Positions 49,654 to 61,000 of a stretch of 64,000 nucleotides of DNA are shown one piece after another. This DNA comes from Adineta ricciae (Eukaryota; Rotifera; Eurotatoria; Adinetida; Adinetidae). Positions within the stretch are counted from its first letter, which is position 1, and each line of letters begins with the position of its first letter. The notes beneath the pieces are model-generated. The model was not told the origin of the DNA, made no database searches, and saw nothing but the letters and a program-made list of their open reading frames with translations. Both the position numbers and the translations under genes were made by a program. The stretch spans positions 1-64,000 of the forward strand of contig CAJNOJ010000396.1 in the NCBI GenBank assembly GCA_905250025.1, written 5' to 3'.

Positions 49654-51256
49654 TTGCTTTTCTATGCCCCCCTCTCTCTCTTGAGAAGCAAACCTATATA
49701 TATTTCGATAAAAGGAAAAAAGCGACAGAATTCTAACTATGGGGATATTCCATCTATGAATATGTTAAATGTAATGTACAGAGAAAGGAAGAATACATAG
49801 AAAAATAACATATATCCTAACAGAGAACATGATGAAAATAAATGTTTTGTTTTCTCCTTTTCTCTTTTGTAAAATGTATTGACATACAAGGAATGGATGA
49901 ATAAGAAAATGTGAGTATAAATGCACATATATTTCTCTGATAATTTCATTGAATTTTTTTCCTTTAGTCATTTTTGCTTCCATTACGTAAATATAATTCA
50001 TATCGAAAAGTGCGTCACCATGAACGACTGTTCGTTTTTTTTCTCGTGTTCTACGTCGTCTTGAATAAATATATTGATTTTGATTAATACCCTTTAATTT
50101 AATGGAGAGAAGAATCGATCTTTATTCTAAAGTAAGATGATATACCGTTATCTCGATACTGGGTAATGATATATGGTTAATCGCTCAACAACAAACACCT
50201 ATATTGAAATACCTTCTTAAAAACTCTTTCATAACTGTGACATACCCGTCAAATTTCCATATACCTTTGAAGAGTTTTTCTGCAAAAAGAAACAGTACAA
50301 GAATAGATCATTTGACAGGTTCTTTTTCAGTGTATCAATGCAGAGAAATCCAAGTAAGAATTGAACAAATTCTAAATAGAATCCCGCATTAAGCCAGGTA
50401 GAATATTTGAGATTTATATTTGTAGAAGATCCTTCAAGGTTATTCCAAGGAATCGACACGACTGAGTACAGTGAAAAGTAACCAGTAGATTCCTTGATAG
50501 ATCATTATATTTTCTTATCAAGATACTGATTAATTTTGATATTGTCTTGTAAAGTCTCAAAGTGCATATTACTGAAAAGTTCGGAACAAAATCCTGTTTG
50601 AAGCTCTGCACGATCGTCCAGTTTTGTATTCTTAACGATCGTGTAGTTTCCTTGACAAGATCCTCGTCTGATATGGCTATGACTGCTGATACGAAGATTT
50701 GACCTACATTTTGACGGGAACCTGATTAAATCTTAGCAGGATCCGGAAAGGCCCTTCCAGGATTGAGACTAGGGTACCTGTATCAGCTCTGTTATGCGAC
50801 ATTTGTTTCATTTTAGATGCGTTTGAAACTTCACTGCGTGCGAACACGCACGTAACCTACTATGAGTCAAGGCAAACAATAAACAAAATTTCAATCGTGC
50901 GCGATCTAGTTGCGTTACTGGTGTGACGGACGCCGACATACTGTAGTTAATACGATAAATATAGAGAAATCTTTTGCTTTGTGAAGACTTCCAGCAAAAA
51001 GAAGCAACTTTCCTTTTTTTTCTCTGCGTACTTCTGTCACTCTCCTATTGTTAACTTCTGTTATCTGCGTGACGGTAATGATGACGATGGAAGAAGTAAA
51101 ATTCTTTTATGCATCACAACGTTGCTGTTTTTATCACAATGTAAATGAAACTCGCTCATGTTTTTTCTTTTCTTGTTTAATACAAGATAAGGGCAGATTT
51201 TTCGTTAGTATAAAAGACCTCTTTGTCGTTCGTGATTATCCACAGAAGTAATTACA
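49654..51256. other. Spacer without a recognised gene
   Basis: 1.6 kb with short frames only. A small inverted repeat, GTGCG-AA-CGCAC-like, lies near 50838-50852. The 3' end is the promoter side of the hydroxylase gene. Confidence 0.4.
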
Positions 51257-52054
51257 ATGAATCCAAGCTTAACACATCTCTTGCTCTTGATTGTTGCCAT
51301 ATCATTCAGAGGGCTCGTTGCTGCTTTCTTGTTAGGGTTCGCCAACATAGCAATCGGCGAACTGATCATACATAAATACATATTTCATGGACACTGGAAA
51401 ATATCAAAGGAGACACACATACCGAATGTCACCACTCGAAATCCATTCCTCCTGCTTTACAACCGAATCATGAAGTTTTGCAACTCCATATTCCATCCCT
51501 TCTATGTTCAACATTGGTTAGCTCATCACAAACATGTTGTCATCGACACGAAACATATTGGTGAGCATGGAAAATGTTCAGAACATCTCCGACTTAAAAC
51601 ACTACAACAGTATCCCAAGAACACAAAAGCCTTACTGAATTCTTCCATGGGCATGGGCGCAAATATTTCCGGACTCATTTATCAATATGCACTGCTTGTC
51701 TTCACCCCTCTGCCATATTGTGGACTTGTATTCTGGTATGACAAACCATGGTCTCTCCTTACTTATCTACTTCCTTCATTATTATTACCTCTTTCCACTA
51801 TTTATCATAAGTATTTGCATATGTCTGATGTTTCTCGACGAAAAAAAATTCCTTGGTGCTTTCGGTGGTTGTTGTCAGATGCCGGGGATCAAGTCGTTAA
51901 AAAGCATTTCATGCATCATTACATGAACAATGATCGTAATTGGAACTTTATTGTATTTGCAGATACGATTACCGATTTGTTCGACAGTACAAACTTGGAG
52001 CCAGATGACAGAACGATAGAATATATGAAAAAATTGGGATTAGAAACGGAATAA
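51257..52054 (+). CDS. Fatty-acid-hydroxylase-fold membrane enzyme
   Basis: Single exon, 265 residues. Four His clusters match the di-iron membrane hydroxylase/desaturase superfamily: HKYIFHGH (about 39-46), HWLAHHKH (about 86-93), YHKYLHM (about 183) and KKHFMHHY (about 214-221). They sit between hydrophobic spans (about 10-37, 140-180). Members hydroxylate or desaturate fatty acyl chains or sterols using oxygen and an electron donor in the ER membrane. Which substrate applies here is not readable. The gene has no introns, unlike many neighbours, which could fit a recent foreign origin, but the family also exists in animals. The start is the first Met of the frame, with an A at -3. Confidence 0.82.
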   Translation: MNPSLTHLLLLIVAISFRGLVAAFLLGFANIAIGELIIHKYIFHGHWKISKETHIPNVTTRNPFLLLYNRIMKFCNSIFHPFYVQHWLAHHKHVVIDTKHIGEHGKCSEHLRLKTLQQYPKNTKALLNSSMGMGANISGLIYQYALLVFTPLPYCGLVFWYDKPWSLLTYLLPSLLLPLSTIYHKYLHMSDVSRRKKIPWCFRWLLSDAGDQVVKKHFMHHYMNNDRNWNFIVFADTITDLFDSTNLEPDDRTIEYMKKLGLETE

Positions 52055-52218
52055 ATCTTAATGCGATTTTTTTTTCTTTTTGATCTTCTTATTCCAAATC
52101 AGATTCAAGAAAGGTTAGACCGACTATTCTCTCCAGTTGTAAAAAGTTTTCATAGTCTTGCTATCTTTTATCAATCGAATCTTAATGATAATAAAATGAA
52201 TTTAATGAAATATTGTAC

Positions 52219-53151
52219 TTAGGAAGGCATTGGTCGATCAATCGTACAAACTCTCAGTGGACATTCAGGTGCTATTGGTACATCAAATACAAAATAACCA
52301 CCACAATGAGTAACACTAATTGATTGATTCGAAAAACGTTCACATGGCGCACCAGTTCTTGAACTAGGATAGCATATTGTTCCAAGTGTTGTTGAATAAA
52401 GTTGAGTTGGATAAACACCATAGAACCAACCAGGACTGCCACTGGTACCACAATAACGAAGATTTTGTTCTGGTACATAATCAACAATAATTGTACCGGC
52501 TTGATCAATAAATCTCGTCCAACCAGATGTTTCATTTGTATCACATTTATCTCCAAAACTAGAGCGTATACGACGAGTAAAATCATTAACAAGTTTATGT
52601 TTACTACACTGAATTGGTGGAACTAAAAGATAGAAAAAGGAAGAGGAGCATTTGTTTGTCTATGAAATATGTTTTGATACTTTGTTGATATTTTTCAAAA
52701 CCTAATGCAATAAGCATTTCATTAAATTCATCTTTAACCTCCTACCCTGGTGGTTCAAATCGAATATCATCTGCTCGATTATTACGCATTGATCAACGAC
52801 GAAGTTGAGAAAGAAAATCTTTGAAAAGATTTGGTAGAAAATCAAGAAATGTATTATAATTTCGATCACGTGGCCAAATACCAAAATCCGATAATTTAGT
52901 ATTTGGAATATATGTTAATGTTGAATAGGTTGTCCACACAATTTCACCAGCAACATTGATTTTGATAGCTGTATCATCTCGAGTTCCGTTCAATGATGAT
53001 CCAAAAGGTAATTTCCAACTAAATTCTTTCTCATTACTTGATTGAGATAAATTATGATTAATATTGTAGTGAATAAGTAAGATCTATGAATAGGATTCAA
53101 AAAAGAAAATATCTAGATGAAAATTTTACTTACGGAAAGTAACAAAAGCAT
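52219..53151 (-). pseudogene. Secreted D8C-domain protein with two premature stops
   Basis: Exon 1 (53134-53151) gives MLLLLS and joins exon 2 (ILLIHYNINHNLSQS...). An N-terminal region (FSWKLPFGSSLNGTRDDTAI, then EIVWTTYSTLTYIPN) reads on to LSQLRR, then TGA. The same frame continues (RNNRADDIRFEPPG), a TAG follows, then EVKDEFNEMLIAL and a donor. The last exon reads VPPIQCSKHKLVNDF, GWTRFIDQAGTIIVDYVPE, CGTSGSPGWFYGVYP, CYPSSRTGAPC and CPLRVCTIDRPMPS to TAA at 52219-52221. The last exon is a D8C domain as found in uromodulin, GP2 and OIT3 (Cys spacing and GWTRF/CGT). The two stops sit close together in an otherwise clean frame, so this is a young pseudogene. Confidence 0.75.
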
Positions 53152-53399
53152 TTTTTTCTCTAAGAGTGCGGTACTCCAGAAATGATAAGAAAAAAAATCG
53201 TAAAAATAATCATTTATATATCGCTCGTTTCACGTCACATGTTTCTCTGTCTCTCTCTCTCAATATGTTTTCGGTTTAATCTGATACTTACGATAACATG
53301 ACACTGCATATTTATTGTCCTTTGTAGATGGCGTGAATGTGAAAAGGATTACTTTCTCTCAGTTTCTCTTGTATACTACCAACCACAAAAGTCTTGAGA

Positions 53400-53870
53400 A
53401 TCGAATTTTTAATCGAAAACATCGAGATTAAAATGAAAATATGTTTTTCTTCGATATAGTCAGATAGCGCAAGTTTAGACGAATAAAATACTCATAAACA
53501 GTTAATATGAGGATACAACATGTGAGTATGCCACAAACTTCATCCGCCACATTTGAATCAGCACTATAACCTGGCCAAATGCATAATTCAATATTATGTT
53601 GTTCACACCATCAGAAACATAAATAAATCCATATAATGCTTGTATATCGTCAGATAGAACTTCATTCACTGTGTTACAATACGTTTCACCATTTAATCAT
53701 AATGATCGAATCGATGAAATACATATTCATTCCACTAAATGAAATCGATTAAATTAATGTGAGCTCGTATAGACGAAATTTCCTTTCTTGGAGTCGATTC
53801 ACCTCGTTTGCACCAAACAATTTGATTTGTATTTCTTAGACCAATATAACATTCATCTTCAAAAATGTAA
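53400..53870 (-). pseudogene. Coding-like remnant, unknown family
   Basis: The minus strand between about 53860 and 53520 spells disconnected but protein-like pieces (CYIGLRNTNQIVWCKRGEST; EVLSDDIQALYGFIYVSDG; then QHNIELCIWPGYSADSNVAD) across frames with stops. I cannot name the family. It looks like an old exon pair. Confidence 0.35.
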
Positions 53871-53874
53871 TTTT

Positions 53875-54020
53875 TCCCTCGACTGAAAGGAGGGTCATGT
53901 CGAAAAAAGTGGTCAAAAAACGGAAATTCGTTTGTGTGTGTGTCTGTCGCAGGTCAAAGGTCAAAAAAACATTTTTTCCAAAAACGCTCAAAACTTCATA
54001 AAACATGGTTTGGGAGGGTG
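53875..54020 (+). repeat. Dispersed ~140-bp repeat, copy 2 of 3
   Basis: Close to copy 3 at 56651: both start TCCCTCGACTGAAAGGAGGG, then ATGTCGAAAAAAGTGGTC. AGGTCAAAGGTCA at 53951-53963 is a perfect direct repeat with one-base spacing. CTTCATAAAACA and a GGTTT motif follow. Confidence 0.78.
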
Positions 54021-56195
54021 GTTGATGGTGGATGTTCGTTGGAGAAAGCATCGAGATTAACTGTGATAGCGAAGGCCGTCGGAGTGCTCGAAGAGAACTA
54101 TCCACACGTGGTATACATTTATGGGTGTTGCAGTGGCTACAGGGAATCGATGTAGTCAATCCGTAGCGATGCAGGCTTTGAAAAGATTGAAATCAACCTC
54201 GATGGTGGATCAGAGTGAAAGGAAGGGTGAATGAGAAGATATAGTCTATAGGCTGACGTGTCAAAGTGGCAATGACATCTATAAATGAACGACTGGAATG
54301 GAGAATATATATCAAAGTAAAAGAAAAATTATCAAACTCGTATTGCAGAAATAAGATTCAGCAACGTCTTTGCGGTCAAAACTGCAGCCGAAGCAACCGT
54401 GTTGTGCAATGGAAAACCGGAACGATAAGGAGCGCAAGTGTCGAAATTTTGAGCATGTTGCTTGTTCTACCCAGTACAATTTCGCCGTATGTGATGCGTT
54501 CGCCATAGATATTTCGTATTTGTCATCGGATACCCATGCTAATGGCATATACTGGAAACGCCTAAATATCTGCACCAGAACTGCTGCTCCAAACAAAATG
54601 TCGACTATCGCTCAGAGAGCTCTTTAAGACCATTCCGTATCACAGTCGCAAGTCGCCGCATTTCCAATCGCTCAACAGTCGAAACGAGTAATATCTGTAT
54701 CTTCAGGAAAAGCCCTGTCCTACACAACCACTGCCCACTATGCCGGCTACCATCTCACACCAATGCATGTGAAATAGCGCCGATCCTGACTCGTATGGAA
54801 CCAAACGGTCACTCATCGCTTCTACCACACCACCTTAGAGAAAGACTACTGCATCCAAAAAATACCCTCAAGATAATTGGGAAAAACCAAAACTTCTTCG
54901 AATCTCAAACTAAATGCAATTCGACAACACACAAGCAGATTCCTACATGTACACCATCAACACTAAATCTTCATTCCTATCCACAGAGTACAAACACCGA
55001 TCCTTCCAGTTCCTCGCTACCCGATTCCATCAGCACAGCAAATTCTTATTCAACGTTGAAATGAAGTTTCTTTCACTTCAAAAACCATGTAATAGCCAGA
55101 ATCATGAGGCTCAATATCCAAACTACATTCCCCTTATATAATATAAAAACCTTCCACTTCAATCCTTCCAATAAATAACAAAATTCGAATTTACCATCAA
55201 ATTCTCACCTCCCCTGCACATATACCAATGTCGACCAAATCTAAAAACATACCCGTGAGCCTTTCACCGTCTGACAACATAATTCCTGAGCATCACGTCT
55301 CCTTTGTCACTACGAAACACAATCTCTATTCCACAAAAAATACGAACGATATCTACAATCGATTGTAAAATCGACTTCCCAGTTAAGATTCACACTCACA
55401 ATCCATACATATCCAACTGCGCATATCTGCGAACATGGAGGAGAGCATTTCTCCCTCTCGCAATGTGTATTTCAACCATCGAAATACAGATTCTGACTCG
55501 GAATCAGAAGGTCTATTTGACGGAAAAGCACCCGAAACGATATCTCCGATGGTCACGAACTTCGAATGCGATTTCGAATTAATTGCTCTGTGTGATGGTA
55601 TAATTTTGGATGGAGGATTTTAGGATATAGTAATAGATAGGATAAGAGAAAATTTCATTGTTGATATTCGCTACATTTTATGTATTTTTCATTTGGTGCG
55701 ATCCGTACATACACTTTAGTGTGTGTATTTGGTTTTGGAACGTGAGTTAGATGGAGATGAATGATTAGTTAGGATGAATATACTTGTGAAGGTGAAGATG
55801 CGACGTGTAATAATGGTCGGTCTGATCGCGACAGTATGGAATGGAAGCAAATGATCTGTGCACGTATTATAGATTGTTATCGCGATTATGTAAGAGATTA
55901 TGCGAGCATATGTGCTTTGAGTTGGACGTGTTGAAACTAATTTCATTCATTTACTATTTTGGTTTGGTGAAGCTAGTTGCTCGTCTCTGTGTTGGAAGTC
56001 GCTCGGCATTCGTGTTGAATCGTCCTCTCTGAAATTAAAAAGTGTAATACTGTTTTGGATAAATTCCATTCATTGTAATGTAAGTTGTCAAGGCTGAAGA
56101 ATGATGAGATTGACGAAATCAGTGGAGATAAACTCGAGGTTTAGATAGAATGTAGCATCTTTTTCTAATTGATTTCCTTTTCGTTTTGATTTAGT
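54021..56195. other. Spacer with no recognised gene
   Basis: Several 60-95 codon frames occur on both strands, none with domain character. Around 54700-55450 the plus strand is pyrimidine- and A-rich (CCA/ACA-rich), different from its flanks, which may mark an old insertion. At 56172-56194 a T-rich tract ends in TTTAG before the next gene, a likely acceptor, so an untranslated exon may lie here. Confidence 0.4.
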
Positions 56196-56546
56196 ATGGG
56201 TCCATATGGTTCAAAAGTCTCAAACTATGATACGCAAATTATTTCATACAATTGGTGTGATGCGGCTAAATTGCTTGAACAGATAACAGCTGTGATCAAT
56301 GAAAAAGTTCGCAATGGAGTTCATAAACTTGTGAGCATACTTGCTGTTCACAATACAGTTATGCTCATTAATATGCTACTGCTTTTACTAATGATTGTTG
56401 CTATCGTTATCTGGTGTTTATTTCAGCATTGTCGAACTACAGCTGTAGGGATAAGTGCCGTGGACGAACCGCCGGCTTATTCGATCGATACTCCAGCATC
56501 TGCTAAAAAGTCTCCAGAGAAAAATAAAGACGGATATAAAGTCTAA
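56196..56546 (+). CDS. Small single-TM protein with PPAY motif
   Basis: 116 residues from ATG at 56196, one base after a probable splice acceptor (GATTTAG). An N-terminal ~50-residue amphipathic part (AAKLLEQITAVINEKV) is followed by one membrane span at about 54-76 (MLINMLLLLLMIVAIVIWCL) and a hydrophilic tail with PPAY at 92-95 and a Lys-rich end. PPxY motifs bind WW domains, for example of Nedd4-type ubiquitin ligases, so a membrane adaptor is possible. There is no signal peptide and the family is unknown. A complete frame with acceptor supports a real gene. Confidence 0.55.
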   Translation: MGPYGSKVSNYDTQIISYNWCDAAKLLEQITAVINEKVRNGVHKLVSILAVHNTVMLINMLLLLLMIVAIVIWCLFQHCRTTAVGISAVDEPPAYSIDTPASAKKSPEKNKDGYKV

Positions 56547-56650
56547 TATCCTCGATGACATCGCGTCAAATGACATTTTTCTCTTGTTTATGCATGCATT
56601 TGAATAGATTCATAGTTAGATTGTAGCTAGATGTACTGAGCATTGTTTCA

Positions 56651-56795
56651 TTCCCTCGACTGAAAGGAGGGTTATGTCGAAAAAAGTGGTCCAAAAATCG
56701 AAATTCGCTTGTGAGTATATCTGGCGTAGGGCAAAGATCAAAGGTCAAAAAATCAAGTTTTTGAAAATGTTTGAAACTTCATAAAACACGGTTTC
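56651..56795 (+). repeat. Dispersed ~140-bp repeat, copy 3 of 3
   Basis: TCCCTCGACTGAAAGGAGGGTTATGTCGAAAA start, GAAATTCG, then AGATCAAAGGTCA at 56735-56747 (direct repeat with one change from copies 1 and 2) and CTTCATAAAACACGG. The next ~60 bases diverge from the other copies. Confidence 0.75.
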
Positions 56796-57246
56796 GAAGG
56801 ACGTTTTGGCACTAAAACTTCGTTGAGAGTGGGAAGGACAGGTAAGGTAGGGTCGATGTTAAGAGTACTTTGAGCCTTGAGGTCAACGGTCCATAAGAGA
56901 ATTTCATTATGAGCGGAGCAAAGATTAAGTAAAAGAAAGTTTTTCATAACTGTAAATGTGCAAAGAAATTTATCATACATCGAAACTGAAAGATACGTTC
57001 TCAAAATGTAATGTAACTTGTATTTGTGACACCAGGAGAATTTCCTTAGAAACACATGTCCAGATTACAATTCTCATTCTTTTGCTTCTATTCCCTTTTC
57101 TGAAAGAAAGGGTTATACAGCGTTTAAATGCTGTGTTAAAAAGCTTAAAGTTTGTCTGTCTGTCTATCCTATCCAATCAGAAATCAGCATTTCTAAAATC
57201 AGTGAAATTGATCGATCATTCTTAGAAAATGATTACCCATAGGATA

Positions 57247-57515
57247 ATCTAGGTCGGGGAACTTGAATCTGAGGTTATATTTAACTAATTATTAACTATT
57301 AATTAACTAGCTGTCAACTAGACATAAACTATTAATATGCAGGGTAACGGTTGACCGAAGGGTAATAGGGGTCGAGGATCTCGAATCCGAGATTAGTGTT
57401 GATTAGTTAATTATTAGTTTTTCATTAACTAGCCACGACTTATTAACATCCATTGTTAGAGTAGACCGAAGGATTTCTGACGTCGGGAAATTCGAATTTG
57501 AGCGTGAATTTCGTC
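57247..57515 (+). repeat. Degenerate ~115-bp tandem repeat, about 2.3 units
   Basis: Units begin near 57247, 57367 and 57481. Each starts with GGTCGGGGAACTTGAAT-, GGTCGAGGATCTCGAAT- or CGTCGGGAAATTCGAAT-type sequence. The first two continue with TTAACTAATTATTA-like tracts, CTAGC, a TTATTAA.ATGCA-like stretch and GACCGAAGG. The third is cut short. Confidence 0.65.
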
Positions 57516-58048
57516 TTATTCTCTGAGCCTGGGCTTGTTCCTTCCTTTTCACAAAGGATATATTTTTCTTTACCTGTTCTAAAATCTTTTGTAGAAGATG
57601 GTGAGCTGAACGCTATTCACGGACGTCATGTGTACAAAGATAGTAGCTCAAGAACTTACACGAACATATCTAATGCATTGTACATGATGACGTTTTTAAT
57701 TGAAGAAATCCGAAAAAGTGATATGAGCTTAGTATCATCTTTGCTTTGTAGGCTACATGCATCATGTCCTTTCATGGGAATTTCGTAGAAGTAGTTCGCA
57801 AAGTCATATACCCGTCGGTGGAATTTCATCTTAGTAACTACAGACGCGTGGACTGTAGAAACAGTATTCTGAACACATGCAGCGCTATGAAAGATGTTCG
57901 TTTCGAAGCAAATCATATAATAAGACTTTCTTATCTAGTTTCTTTGGGTAGTCGAATGAATAGAAGATCATGACTGTCGAAGCGACAATAAAAGAAAACC
58001 CGATCGTTCAGTTTGGAAGTTGATCAAAGGGGAAAGGAATAACAGAGN

Positions 58049-61000
58049 TACGATTTTGATTTTCGTTTGATTGACAAATTTCATGATACAAAAATGGATT
58101 TATTGCTGATGATTTGTTAATAAGTATTTCTACGAATGGACAATGATTTTCTAAGGATAAATAAACAGTTGTATTAAGACTTGTTCGATTTGAATCTATA
58201 TACAAAATAAAATATTTTGATTGGGAAATGAAATTGAAATCATAGATTCTTAAAATGCCAACTGATGGTATATGATAATGATTGAATTTCAAACTAATCT
58301 CATTTGGTAAATGATCGAAAATTTCTTGTTCAGATATAATAAATTCTAAAGTTTTCTGTTCATAATTATTAAAAAAGAAAGTTGTAGCCATTATATTACT
58401 TTTATTTAAGGTTAAGTTTGATGAAATAATTAATTGTAAAGAAATCTCTCCGTTTGAATATTGACAATGATCACCTGTAGAATTTGCATTACATAAACAA
58501 GTATATTTCATTAAATTAGATAAATCATTGTTCAGTAAACAAGTTCCTTGATTTAAACATGGATTTATTTGACAAATATTGTATTTCAAATGACACGTAG
58601 GACCAAATGTTGATGTTGGACAGAAACAGAAAGGTACTCGATATTGATTGATGAAACCATTAAATTTGATTTTACAAATCGATTTTGATGAACAATAATT
58701 AGTACATTTATCTTCATCATATTCGCAGTATTGACCATAATAACCGCTTTTACATGAACAAATATATCCCACTTGAGTTGGATTACTAGTTATATAACAG
58801 ATTCCATTTCGGCCACATGGATTAGAAGAACAGGAAAAATTTCTCGAAGAATTTAAATGTAAAATTTTTGCTAAACGGAATACCGGAAGAAAATCAAAAT
58901 GTATAGGATATTGCCAAACTTGTATTAATTCAATTGTTTCATTGAAATATAAATTATAAACTTCAAATTGAACATGATAGCGTGGTACACCACTATAATA
59001 AAGTTTGTGTAAATCTTTATAACGTCCAGGATAAATGAAATAAATCCCTTGTTTTATATAATTTTCATTTGTTTGAGTATTTGGATTAACATAAAATTCA
59101 TAAAAATCCATTATTCGATAGGTTCTTAAAAACAATACCAGAACTTTAAGAGTTTCAACAGACGGAGAATAATTATATTCAGTTAAATTTAAATGTGTTG
59201 CAACCGTTATTCGATCACTATGAAATTCACATTGTGATCCATAATAACTTGGTGGACAAAAGCAAACAGTTTCCTCAGAATAACCTTTAACAGCAAGTCC
59301 ACGATTACAAATAAATGGAAGGAAATGGTCAAGAGTTATTTCACCAAGGGGAAGTGCTTGACGAATAATGTCAAAAGCAGAATTTATTAACCGATTGTTA
59401 TTTTTGAAATTCATTGTATAAATTATTTGGTTAGAAATTTCCTCTTTCTTCTTATCTTCGAATGGATATTTCCATTGTTCTGAAGATAATAAGCGTTGTT
59501 GGTCATATTTATGTACTCTGTATAAAAGTCTTGAAACAGAATGAACACATCGATATTCATCTTCACCAAAAAGACAATAAATTTTTCCATCACATCTTGC
59601 ATTTTTTATACAAGTATCATTTAAACACATAACGTCATTTTCAGCTTTACAATTACTCATTGTTCCATTTTGAAAAGATTGTCTTCTATAAAAACAGATA
59701 CTATCATATGAAATATCTTTTCCTGGTATCCATTCATAAGGTTTAATACATAAATCCCGATATTCAACACAATCTTTATTCTCTAATTGAAAACGATAAC
59801 CCAACATATCTTTATTTGGACATTGAATTCGATTTCTTTCATCAAAATTTGCTAAACAATCTTGAATTCCATCACCAATTTGTGTGAAATTAATACACGG
59901 ATGATAACTTGTTAAATTAAACGGATCATTAACATTATTTCGAAAACATGGATATTCATTTGTTATGTCACACAAATTAGAAAATGGAGTATTATCTAAT
60001 CGATACCGTCTCGAACATTGTTCCTTTGCTTGTAATAAAGTCAATAATTTTGAATTATGTTCTGTGAAATTATCAAATGAAAAAATTCTTTCTTCATCAG
60101 ATCCATCAATACAATCCCATTCACCTAGAAAGAAACACATCATCAAATTCGTTTCTTTAACAGTGGCGTGATCAGGGATGGACAAGGTATTGCCTATCCG
60201 CTCGCGAATTTTTAGTTAAGCCACTTATGAACGAAAATTTTGGAATTTCTCCGAAAATGAAAACATTTGCCAATAGCGATCGAGTTACACTGAAAAACTA
60301 TAGAAACAAAAACAATCATATGAATTGATTTACCGTCACAAGTCCAATTTAATTGAATACATTGTCCAGATAAACACTGATATTCATTTTGACGACAAAT
60401 CCAATGTTTACATAAATCGGACAATTCGTCATCAGCTGGTATTTGATTAAAAAATGAATCACAGTAATATCGAAAAGGTAAAATTTTTCCAACGTAATCA
60501 GAAGTCGGATGAATCATATCAACTTTTGTTTCATTCATATCAGACAATGATGAACTTTGAATATAATTTCGAATATAATGACACCCAAAATCTGTACGTT
60601 TGTCACATACAGGAGTTTCGAAATATTGATGAATACTGCTTTGGTAATATTGATCACGATTATTTGTACAAAGACCTATATCTTTCCCTAAAACTGCTGG
60701 TAATAAACACGATAATTCAGATGGTGAACATTGTAAACGATGCCGTTGAATTCTCGGACAAGAATTATTCATACTTGGTAATTCTTCTAAAGGAGAACAA
60801 TCAATTATTCCGTCTCGTATTCGATATTTTGATATACATCTTGATCCACATAAAAATGATACTTGATAAGGATGATTATTAAATGTTTTGGAATTATTCC
60901 AACAATTTTTATCATAACTATTTGAATAAATTCTTGTTATATTTTTAAACATTGTTGTGTTACATAGACGAGATTCCGTCCTCCAATATGTATATAATCC

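Larger units (their letters stand above)
56547..58047. other. Repeat-rich spacer up to the assembly N
   Basis: Holds dispersed repeat copy 3 (56651-56795) and a tandem repeat (57247-57515). Several short frames lack any domain. At 58048 there is an N, directly before the broken receptor gene. Confidence 0.5.

Noticed and set aside
54795..55623. Three overlapping plus-strand frames of 60-92 codons
   Set aside because: Composition biased, no recognised motif, mutually overlapping; coding status unsupported.
57498..57788. 96-codon frame next to the tandem repeat
   Set aside because: Begins inside the repeat unit and has no domain character.
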